A stretch of 64,000 bases of DNA from Neolewinella agarilytica (GTDB taxonomy: Bacteria; Bacteroidota; Bacteroidia; Chitinophagales; Saprospiraceae): contig NZ_FOFB01000022.1 of NCBI RefSeq assembly GCF_900110645.1, positions 47,762 to 111,761 on the forward strand. The letters are read 5' to 3'. This document shows positions 57,773 through 64,000 of this stretch, piece by piece; position 1 is the first letter of the stretch; each line of letters starts with the position of its first letter. The notes beneath the pieces are model-generated. The model did no database searches and was not told the DNA's origin. It saw nothing but the letters and a program-made list of their open reading frames with translations. The position numbers were made by a program, and so were the translations under genes.

Positions 57773-60475
57773 GTGCTAAGAAATCTCGTCATTCTCTGCT
57801 GTTTAGTTACCTTTCTTTGCACCTGCGACCGCGCCCCAGATCCGCTTTTTCGTGTACGCACGGACACGGGGGTGATGAGCACAAACCAACTTCAGGAAAC
57901 GGAAGATTTCAACATCATCGAGTACCTGTATTATTACAACGGTGGGGGTGTAGCGGCCACGGATATTAGTGGTGACGGCCTGCCGGATCTCTATTTTACC
58001 AACAATCAGGGGCCCAATAAATACTACATCAACGAGGGGGATTTTAAGTTTCGTGATGCCACCGAAGAGGGCGCAGTCGCAGGTGCAGGGGATTGGTCTA
58101 CGGGAATCAGTGTGGTGGACATTAACCAGGACGGACGCATGGATCTCTACGTCTGCAACGTCTCAGGCTATAAAGGTCTCGAGGGCAAAAACGAACTATT
58201 TATTCAACAAACCGACGGTACTTTCGTCGAATCTGCCGCCGACTACGGCCTCGACTTCGCCGGCTTCAACACCCAGGCCTACTGGTTCGACTACGATTTG
58301 GACGGTGACCTCGATATGTATCTGCTGCGCCACTCCGTCCACAACGACGCCACCTACGGCACGGCCGAAGGCCGCGAAGTACCCGACTCTCTGGCCGGCG
58401 ACCTTCTCCTACGGAATGACCTTAACCTTGATTCGCTCAGCGAATCCCCTAAGCCCCTCTCCCGTGGGGAGGGGTTGGGGAGGGGGTTCTCCAACGTCAC
58501 CACCGCCGCCAACCTCTTCTCCTCCAAAATCGCCTACGGCCTCTCCGCCGCCATCGCTGATTTCAACCAGGACAGCTTTCCCGACATCTACGTCTGCAAC
58601 GACTTCAGCGAGAACGATTACTACTACATAAATCAGCAAGACGGCACCTTCAGGGAATCCGTCCGCGAGCTTACCGGACACACCACGAACTTCAGCATGG
58701 GCTCTGACGTCGGCTATTTTGATGGGGATCGCTGGCCCGATCTTTTTACCCTGGACATGCGCCCGAACGACGAATCCATCCTCAAGTCCACCATGTCGTC
58801 TGACCAACCCAACGTCTATAACCTCAAGCGAAAACTAGGCTACTACGATCAGCTGCCCCACAACGCCCTGCAGTGGAACCGGGGCAACGGGAACTTCTCC
58901 GAAGTGGCCGAAATGGCGGGCGTAGCCGCCAGCGACTGGTCCTGGTCGTGCCTCATCGAAGACTTTGATCTCGATCGCCGGCCTGACATTTTCATCGCCA
59001 ACGGCATTGAGCGCCGCCCCAATAGCCTCGACTTTCTCAAATTCATCTCCTCCGGCCTCGCCCGCCGGGCCACTAACCTTGAAGTGCTGGCCAATATGCC
59101 CGACGGACACGTCCCCAACCAGGCTTACCGGCAAACGGGTAACCTGACCTTCGAGGAGGTTGCGGCGGACTGGGGCCTCGACCTTAACGGCAGCTCCACC
59201 GGCGCCGCGGTGGCCGACTTCGATCAGGACGGAGACGCTGACCTCGTGCTCAATAACCTCAACGCCCCGGCTACGATCTACGAGAATGTGCATCAACCGA
59301 AGCAGAAGTCCATGGGTGCTTCCTTTAACCCAGTTACGCAAAGCCCCGCCCGCTACGACCCTGACCGGCTCATCTGTCCGCAGCGGGGCATGATGTCGCA
59401 AAGCGAAGGCAGCTATGGTTCTATCTACGGCACGGCGGCGAAGTACCGCAAATGGTACACCGTGAAACCTTCGGGCATTGTTCGTCCGGAGAATAAGGAA
59501 AACTTCTTCGACCGGGAGCCATTGGTGATGGCTGCTCCGCGGGGCAACGGCTATCCGGTGATGTCCTTTGATGGCGGTATTGCCATTCCCTCACCCTCCC
59601 GTACCACGTTTACGGTCTACCGCTGGAATGGGCAGGCGCTGGACTCGGTGGAAACCCTGGCGCTGCCTCCTTTACACTACAAATATGAGTTGTTCCGCCC
59701 GGACAAAGCCCTCGAAGCCAACTTCCCCGCTCAGGAAGAAAGCCTCTACGCGGAGGCCTTCGGCAGCATTAACTCCTGGAAGGGAGGAGACGTAAGGGAC
59801 CCGCTGGGCTTTCCTACCGGGCTCTGGCAATCCCTCACGACCGTGTCCGGAGACGGAGGTCCGGAGACGACGCTCATTGCCGGGAACTGGGGCCTGAACT
59901 CTACATTGGGAACGGCTACTAAAGAAGCTCCTGTTCGTCTTTACGAGGCTGACTTCGATGGCAACGGTAAAAAAGACCCGCTGTACACCTACGTTCGCAA
60001 CGGCCAGGAAATGACCGTTGCCGACAAGGATGAACTGGCCGGACAAATTCCTTCCTTTCGGCGGAATAACCTGAGTTATACTGACTTCGCCCGCCGCTCC
60101 TTCGGGGAAAATTTCCCTGACCTGAGCCTTGAACCTGAAACCGCGGAGACTTTACATCACCTCCGCCTTACCCGCCTGAGCGGTCTGAACTGGAAGGCAG
60201 ATACGCTGCCCATGGCTACTCAAATCACTACCGTCAATTGTGCCTGGGAAATGAAAGAGGGCATTCTGCTGGGCGGAAATAAGCAGGAGGTGTTGCCCCG
60301 CATCGGCCGGCAGGATGCTGCTGCGCTGCAACTTTTGCGGGACGACCACTCCCTTGAATTCATTGATTTAGGGGGCGCGAACAATCGCCTTGAGGTCAGG
60401 CAGCTCGTTCCATTGGATGACCGGCACGTGCTCATCGTCGTCGCAGCGGGGGAGCACTTAATTTTGGGGTGGTAG
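57773..60475 (+). CDS. FG-GAP/VCBS repeat lipoprotein with ASPIC-type C-terminus
   Basis: This is a 900-residue outer lipoprotein starting at a GTG (57773). The signal FLCTC has the lipobox, coded by dispersed motif copy 10. FG-GAP units with calcium-binding D-x-D/N-x-D-G patterns include DISGDGLPDLYF, DINQDGRMDLYV, DYDLDGDLDMYL, DFNQDSFPDIYV and DFDQDGDADLVL. They are followed by a region like the ASPIC/UnbV part (FDGNGKKDPLYTY). The family in Bacteroidota is usually about 1,100 residues, so this copy is shorter. A GC-rich insertion (58454-58486) adds PLSRGEGLGRG. Surface or glycan-binding role suspected only. Confidence 0.85.
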   Translation: MLRNLVILCCLVTFLCTCDRAPDPLFRVRTDTGVMSTNQLQETEDFNIIEYLYYYNGGGVAATDISGDGLPDLYFTNNQGPNKYYINEGDFKFRDATEEGAVAGAGDWSTGISVVDINQDGRMDLYVCNVSGYKGLEGKNELFIQQTDGTFVESAADYGLDFAGFNTQAYWFDYDLDGDLDMYLLRHSVHNDATYGTAEGREVPDSLAGDLLLRNDLNLDSLSESPKPLSRGEGLGRGFSNVTTAANLFSSKIAYGLSAAIADFNQDSFPDIYVCNDFSENDYYYINQQDGTFRESVRELTGHTTNFSMGSDVGYFDGDRWPDLFTLDMRPNDESILKSTMSSDQPNVYNLKRKLGYYDQLPHNALQWNRGNGNFSEVAEMAGVAASDWSWSCLIEDFDLDRRPDIFIANGIERRPNSLDFLKFISSGLARRATNLEVLANMPDGHVPNQAYRQTGNLTFEEVAADWGLDLNGSSTGAAVADFDQDGDADLVLNNLNAPATIYENVHQPKQKSMGASFNPVTQSPARYDPDRLICPQRGMMSQSEGSYGSIYGTAAKYRKWYTVKPSGIVRPENKENFFDREPLVMAAPRGNGYPVMSFDGGIAIPSPSRTTFTVYRWNGQALDSVETLALPPLHYKYELFRPDKALEANFPAQEESLYAEAFGSINSWKGGDVRDPLGFPTGLWQSLTTVSGDGGPETTLIAGNWGLNSTLGTATKEAPVRLYEADFDGNGKKDPLYTYVRNGQEMTVADKDELAGQIPSFRRNNLSYTDFARRSFGENFPDLSLEPETAETLHHLRLTRLSGLNWKADTLPMATQITTVNCAWEMKEGILLGGNKQEVLPRIGRQDAAALQLLRDDHSLEFIDLGGANNRLEVRQLVPLDDRHVLIVVAAGEHLILGW
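57818..57835 (-). repeat. Dispersed bipartite 18-bp motif, copy 10 (in a signal peptide)
   Basis: TGCACCTGCG-ACC-GCGCC, coding Thr-Cys-Asp-Arg-Ala at the lipobox of the FG-GAP protein. Confidence 0.85.
58070..58087 (+). repeat. Dispersed bipartite 18-bp motif, copy 11 (in a gene)
   Basis: GGCGC-AGT-CGCAGGTGCA, coding Gly-Ala-Val-Ala-Gly-Ala in the FG-GAP protein. With copy 10 it forms an inverted pair 235 bp apart. Confidence 0.85.
58454..58486. repeat. GC-rich palindromic insertion inside a gene
   Basis: CCCCTCTCCC-GT-GGGGAGGGG followed by TTGGGGAGGGGG. It is a hairpin with a second copy of the right arm. It keeps the reading frame and adds about 11 residues between LDSLSES and FSNVTTAANLF. 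Confidence 0.75.
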
Positions 60476-60487
60476 TTAAAGCAATAG

Positions 60488-60552
60488 TTCTCCTTCCTCC
60501 TTTCTTCCCTTTCTCCTTTTCTCCCTTACTCCTTTGCTCCTTTCCTCCCTTA
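60488..60552. repeat. Phrase array (CTCCTTCCTCCTTTCTCCC)
   Basis: Repeats of CTCCTTT and CTCCCTTAC fill the 74-bp convergent gap between the FG-GAP and DUF5683 genes and end at the latter's stop codon. Similar text is at 37334-37377. Confidence 0.5.
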
Positions 60553-61296
60553 CCTAACCAAGGCCTTCACCCGGGCTTCTTCATTCCTTTTTTTACGCCC
60601 GCTTCCCAGCGGAACCGTCAGCCCGTAGCTCATCAGTCCTTCAGGGTTAGCGACGGGCCCGAGGCGGAAGGAAAGATCATCCGAGATGTCGAATTCCTGA
60701 AGGTGGGCGTCGGTGTAGGCCTCAACGGCCTGCATAACGTAGGCGATGAAAATGCCGATGTAGGCCGTCTGTCGGGCCCGGTCGGCATTGGCCCGGGCCT
60801 GAAGAAGGGCCGCATTGGAAACCTGATCTACCGGAAAATCATCCACGGTGGCAATACAATCTTCGTTGGGGAAAATGACCACGTTGCCTTCCCCGAGGCA
60901 GCGGTTTTCCAGTGCCGTCGTGAAGCGGGTATAGCGGGTTTGATTGAAGTCGGCGTAAGCAACCATCCCGAGCAGACCACCGTATACGATAGGCACTTTC
61001 CACCAGCGCTTGTTGTAGACTTGTCCGCCACCGGGAATAATACTCCAGAGCAGGGCCTTTTTCGGGCCTCGCTGAATTGCCGACAGAGCAACAATCGTGT
61101 CGCTCAGGATGGTGGCATCCGGAATACTGTCGGTCATTTTCCGAACGCCCCGATTAGGGTTTTTACTATCCGATTGTGCGGGCGCGGCCGCAGGTGCCAG
61201 GCAGAGGATTACAAAAGCAAGGGCCGTCAATACGCCAACAGCCCGCCTGCCGGCGGCTCCTGAACAACACCCCTCCAAAGGAAATAAGCTCGTCAT
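60550..61296 (-). CDS. DUF5683 membrane protein
   Basis: This 248-residue protein carries a long, probably cleaved signal segment (LAFVILCLAPAAAPAQ, about 24-39) coded partly by dispersed motif copy 12. The DUF5683 pattern then follows: KKALLWSIIPGGGQVYNKRWWKVPIVYGGLLGMVAYAD, a central loop with two cysteines, a second membrane region AYIGIFIAYVMQAVEAYTDAHL, and FRLGPV near the end. The ATG at 61296 avoids overlap with parB; the frame is open to 61464. In Bacteroidota this family commonly follows parB. Function unknown. Confidence 0.85.
   Translation of the reverse strand: MTSLFPLEGCCSGAAGRRAVGVLTALAFVILCLAPAAAPAQSDSKNPNRGVRKMTDSIPDATILSDTIVALSAIQRGPKKALLWSIIPGGGQVYNKRWWKVPIVYGGLLGMVAYADFNQTRYTRFTTALENRCLGEGNVVIFPNEDCIATVDDFPVDQVSNAALLQARANADRARQTAYIGIFIAYVMQAVEAYTDAHLQEFDISDDLSFRLGPVANPEGLMSYGLTVPLGSGRKKRNEEARVKALVR
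61181..61198 (+). repeat. Dispersed bipartite motif, copy 12 (in a signal peptide)
   Basis: GGCGC-GGC-CGCAGGTGCC, one base from the consensus. It encodes Ala-Pro-Ala-Ala-Ala-Pro at the signal peptide end of DUF5683. Confidence 0.75.
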
Positions 61297-61414
61297 ATTA
61301 TCAATGATCTCTGTTCCTGTGCTTTCGTAGCCATACAAGCCGGCTTTTAACGTATTATTAATCGCAGGTGAAAAATTGCCGATCGTGGGTCGAAAGGAAA
61401 TTCCCAAACAAGCT

Positions 61415-62344
61415 CTAAAGCTCGACGGATTTATAAAACTGCTCCAACTGCTCCTGGTTGGCAAACTTAATGGTGATACTACCAGATTTGGCGGATTTGC
61501 CGTCAGAGCTAACCTTCACCTGCTTGGTGCCAAAGAATTTCTGAAAAGCTTCCCTGACCATTTTTAAATCCCCATCCTCCGGCTTGGCAGATTTGCTGGC
61601 TTTGTTTTTGACTTTATAACCGCGGGCTTCTTCCTCAATCTTACGAACGGACCAAGAGGGGTTGGCCAGGATATCTTTCAGGAATTCTTCCTGCTGGCTG
61701 ACGTCCTTGATGTTGGAAAAAGTCTTCGCCACCCCGATACTGATTTTCTTTTCCTTGATGGCGTCCTGTACTTTAGGCGAAGTGTTCAGAATGCCCAGAT
61801 AGCCCGCAACGGTCGTTCGGGGCTTGCCGACCCGGTCGGCCACCTCGTTTTGGGTCAGATCGAAGTCTTCCTTCAGCCGGTAGTAGGAGTAGGCAACTTC
61901 CATCGGGTTCAGGTCTTGCCGCTGGATGTTTTCAATCAGGGCCATTTCGAGCAAGGTCTGATCGTCTGCCGTGCGAATAAAGGCCGGAACTTCCTTCAGG
62001 CCCGCCCGCTGGCTGGCGCGGAAACGCCGCTCACCACTGATGATCTGGTAGGTTCCGTCTCCCATATGGCGGACGGTCATGGGCTGAATGATACCGTGTA
62101 TGCGGATGGACTCCGCTAATTCCGCCAGGGGCTCTTCCTCAAACTCTTTCCGGGGCTGGTCCGGGTTGGCATGAATCTTACTGATGGGTAGAAAAGAAAA
62201 GTCTTTGCTCAACGTTGCAATCGTCTCCTTCGGCGACTCTTTCATCGCTTTATCCAGCCGATTACCGCCCAGGAGAGCTTCCAGACCGGAGCCCATTTGA
62301 TCTTTGGTTGCTTTACGTTTGGGGGTGAATTTCTTTGCCATCAA
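61415..62344 (-). CDS. parB: Chromosome-partitioning protein ParB
   Basis: This is a 309-residue ParB/Spo0J. The N-terminal nuclease-like box reads LPISKIHANPDQPRKEF and IISGERRFRASQRAGLKEVPAFI (GERRxR, CTP-binding region). The HTH motif is LTQNEVADRVGKPRTTVAGYLGIL, and the C-terminal dimerisation segment contains SGSITIKFANQEQLEQFYKSVEL. A poorly conserved N-terminal tail (FTPKRKATKDQMGSGLEALLGG) is normal. It lies upstream of DUF5683, as is common in the phylum, but no parA precedes it here. Confidence 0.95.
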   Translation of the reverse strand: MMAKKFTPKRKATKDQMGSGLEALLGGNRLDKAMKESPKETIATLSKDFSFLPISKIHANPDQPRKEFEEEPLAELAESIRIHGIIQPMTVRHMGDGTYQIISGERRFRASQRAGLKEVPAFIRTADDQTLLEMALIENIQRQDLNPMEVAYSYYRLKEDFDLTQNEVADRVGKPRTTVAGYLGILNTSPKVQDAIKEKKISIGVAKTFSNIKDVSQQEEFLKDILANPSWSVRKIEEEARGYKVKNKASKSAKPEDGDLKMVREAFQKFFGTKQVKVSSDGKSAKSGSITIKFANQEQLEQFYKSVEL

Positions 62345-62622
62345 TAAAAATTTATACTATTCGGTCGGCAAAGATAACAAGCTTACCTAAGGAAAAATCC
62401 CAATCGGTGTAACGTTTTCTTAAGGAAGACCATAAACTACCCGAGAGCAATACCTTAGGGGTATTCGTAGGGCCGCCACCGAATAACTATTTTTCGGGGG
62501 CGGTCTTTGCTTTGTCTCCAGTAATGGTGCCGGTAAAATTCAATTGACTCATTGCTTTTACCCATCCCATTGCACCTGCGTATGCGCCTCCAATGAACTT
62601 GTCGAATGAACCCTAATGGCAA
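62345..62622. other. Intergenic region upstream of parB
   Basis: About 280 bp. It contains a GGCCGCC / GGCGGTC hairpin (62471-62508, with CGAA/TTCG inner pair) and dispersed motif copy 13 at 62571. No gene is visible and no parA. The hairpin has a weak T-rich end to the right, so it is an unlikely terminator for leftward transcripts. Confidence 0.45.
62571..62588 (-). repeat. Dispersed bipartite 18-bp motif, copy 13
   Basis: TGCACCTGCG-TAT-GCGCC, behind the stop codon of the leftward ABC gene and 227 bp upstream of parB. Confidence 0.85.
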
Positions 62623-63363
62623 TTACAGGCTCAGGCCCTGCTTGTAGCGGTGCTCTGGGTCACTGGCCCGACGGATTTCCTCGTTGCGGACATCGCTTTC
62701 CACGATTCCGTCCCGCAAACGGACGATACGGTGTGCGTGCTCGGCAATATCCGGCTCGTGCGTTACGAGGATGACGGTGTTGCCATTGTTATGTATTTCT
62801 TCGAAGATTTCCATAATTTCGATGGAGGTCTTCGTGTCCAGGTTACCCGTCGGCTCATCCGCCAGGATGATGGCGGGGTTGTTGACCAAGGCACGGGCAA
62901 TGGCTACCCGTTGCCGCTGTCCACCGGAGAGTTCATTGGGGCGGTGATCGGTGCGATCTCCGAGACCGACGGATTCGAGCACTTCGCGGGCTCTGGCTTC
63001 CCGGACGCTGCGGCTCACACCGGCATACACCAGGGGCAGGGCAACATTTTCCAGCGTCGTTTGCCGGGGAAGAAGGTTAAAGGTCTGGAAGACGAAGCCG
63101 ATCTTTTCATTTCTGATCTGGGCCAGTTCGTTGTCTTCCATTTTACTGACATCCTTACCGTCCAACTCGTAATGACCGTCCGTAGGTGTATCCAGACAGC
63201 CCAGGAGATTCATCAAAGTGGATTTCCCGGAACCCGAAGGACCCATCAGTGCGACGTATTCATTGGTATCAATGTTGAGGTCAATTCCGGCCAGGGCACG
63301 CACCTGCGTCTGCCCCATAATATAGGTCTTGGTAAGATCTTTAATTTGAATAACGGGTTGCAT
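62623..63363 (-). CDS. ABC transporter ATP-binding protein (LolD/MacB type)
   Basis: This is a 246-residue ATPase. Walker [10 protein letters not shown] is at 41-49, the Q-loop in [10 protein letters not shown], the signature [15 protein letters not shown], Walker [13 protein letters not shown] and the H-loop LVTHEPD. GNLD and the first-strand [16 protein letters not shown] place it with the LolD/MacB group. The ATG at 63363 (MQPVIQI) is the natural start; an upstream in-frame start at 63453 would read through the phrase array. It is apart from its permease, which must lie elsewhere. It follows gatC on the same strand. Confidence 0.92.
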   Translation of the reverse strand: MQPVIQIKDLTKTYIMGQTQVRALAGIDLNIDTNEYVALMGPSGSGKSTLMNLLGCLDTPTDGHYELDGKDVSKMEDNELAQIRNEKIGFVFQTFNLLPRQTTLENVALPLVYAGVSRSVREARAREVLESVGLGDRTDHRPNELSGGQRQRVAIARALVNNPAIILADEPTGNLDTKTSIEIMEIFEEIHNNGNTVILVTHEPDIAEHAHRIVRLRDGIVESDVRNEEIRRASDPEHRYKQGLSL

Positions 63364-63365
63364 GG

Positions 63366-63478
63366 GCAGGGAGTGGATGGAAGAATTGGGAAATGAGTGA
63401 ACAGGAACGATGAGAGAATGAGAGAGGAGATAGATGTCGGGAGTGAAACCCATTCACTCATTCAAAAAATCACTCAAT
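63366..63478. repeat. Self-complementary phrase array (GAGTGA/CATTCACTC)
   Basis: GAGTGGATGG, AATGAGTGAACAGG and GATGAGAGAATGAGAG (left) are the complements of CATTCACTCATTC and AATCACTCAATCACTC (right). The array fills the gatC-ABC gap and includes the gatC stop codon. Confidence 0.65.
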
Positions 63479-63763
63479 CACTCGGGGCACCCGGAAAAAG
63501 CCACCTTCTACATCGGCATCGGGCGCATTATTAAGCGCCTCGGCACGATCGATGTGGTTGCCGGTTTCGTCAGGGCGGAGAACGTTTTCTACGCCAGTAA
63601 CGTATCGGAGGGGTTGAACGGCCTCCAGGTCAAGCTCATCCAGCTTCTCCACCATGCCAAGGATATTGACAAGATCTTTCTGCAGCCGCGCAGATTGTTG
63701 CGGCGTGGGAGATAAGCGGGAGAGCTTAGCCAGTCGCGATAGTAGGGCTTCGTCTACGGTCAT
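63470..63763 (-). CDS. gatC: Asp-tRNA(Asn)/Glu-tRNA(Gln) amidotransferase subunit C
   Basis: This 97-residue small subunit stabilises the GatCAB complex that converts mischarged Asp-tRNA(Asn) or Glu-tRNA(Gln). Conserved pattern: LLSRLAKLSRLSPTPQQSARLQKDLVNILGMVEKLDELDLEAVQPL, NVLRPDETGNHIDRAEALNNAPDADVEGGFFRVPRVIE. The end FRVPRVIE is diagnostic. Its gatA/B partners are not in this window. Confidence 0.95.
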   Translation of the reverse strand: MTVDEALLSRLAKLSRLSPTPQQSARLQKDLVNILGMVEKLDELDLEAVQPLRYVTGVENVLRPDETGNHIDRAEALNNAPDADVEGGFFRVPRVIE

Positions 63764-64000
63764 GGTATTCTTTTCGACAAAGGTAGCTTTTGGCTGGATG
63801 AAAACCAGGGGCAGGTTGGCAGTAGCAAGGGCAAACGCATCAAACTTCGTTTGCTACGTTTTTGATTGGCGATTGGCGATTTGCTTCGCAGTACTTCGTG
63901 CTCTTGATATTTGATTAGCTTGTATCCTTGCGTACCACGAAGTTAAGCTAGTTTGACGGCCAGAGGAGGAGCTTGTTTAGCTGGTGCTTGACACCGAAGC
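63764..64000. other. Right-edge region without a gene
   Basis: About 237 bp from the gatC start to the window end. A short array of GATTGGCGATT units (63862-63885) resembles the other phrase arrays. No frame is convincing, though the sequence may continue into a gene beyond the edge. Confidence 0.4.

Noticed and set aside
62471..62508. Hairpin as terminator of the ABC ATPase gene
   Set aside because: It has no T-tract in the leftward direction and is far (over 110 bp) from the stop.
63300..63316. CGCACCTGCGTCTGCCCC
   Set aside because: Lacks GCGCC and encodes an ABC protein segment (GQTQVRA), so it is a chance match.

Overview
The window is chromosomal DNA from an aerobic, Gram-negative member of the Bacteroidota, most likely a marine Saprospiria/Lewinella-type bacterium. 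This rests on several signs: many lipoprotein signal peptides, a type IX secretion C-terminal domain, families typical of the phylum (DUF4199, DUF5683, DUF2027-Smr, DM13, large FG-GAP lipoproteins), weak Shine-Dalgarno signals, and promoters of the TAnnTTTG type. No rRNA, tRNA, CRISPR array, prophage or transposase gene was seen.

Layout. 1-12 kb is a stress and transport region: the end of a phosphoketolase, an ECF sigma factor with an ABC/adaptor export operon, OsmC, two universal stress proteins, a P1B-type metal ATPase and a SulP transporter. FNR/CRP-like palindromes lie at the OsmC and Usp/ATPase promoters. 12-25 kb holds housekeeping and metabolic genes (carboxynorspermidine dehydrogenase, patatin, redoxin, metallo-beta-lactamase-fold hydrolase, tilS, miaE, glucan phosphorylase, OmpA lipoprotein, Smr protein). 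25-34 kb holds typA, a large repetitive T9SS cargo protein and an OmpR/histidine-kinase pair. 34-48 kb holds a DUF937-OmpA protein, queD-folE, a DM13 lipoprotein, an aminotransferase, gamma-glutamyltransferase, a citrulline hydrolase homologue, enoyl-CoA hydratase, an FKBP/nrnA operon, ndk and a heptose kinase. 48-57 kb is envelope-centred: lipoproteins, PspC, RluE-like synthase, MscS, DUF2945, DUF4199, an AI-2E family permease and DUF819. 57-64 kb holds a HAD hydrolase, an FG-GAP lipoprotein, DUF5683, parB, a LolD-like ATPase and gatC.

The most unusual content lies between the genes. (1) An 18-bp bipartite motif, TGCACCTGCG-N3-GCGCC, occurs about 13 times in both orientations. Its flanks are nearly fixed and its central three bases vary; four copies are read in frame inside genes. 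(2) Many stop codons are followed by short degenerate phrase arrays (repeats of 8-14 bases), several of which are followed by their own reverse complement. Each locus uses a different phrase but the same architecture, and one array supplies the first codons of the heptose kinase gene. (3) A roughly 100-bp repeat is present in two inverted copies 10 kb apart. (4) The 5' end of tilS is duplicated as a 102-bp direct repeat. (5) A remnant of an M23 peptidase lies behind the gamma-glutamyltransferase gene. (6) The citrulline hydrolase gene has a leader with two stable hairpins.

All functional names come from reading motifs in the translated sequence; no database search was run.
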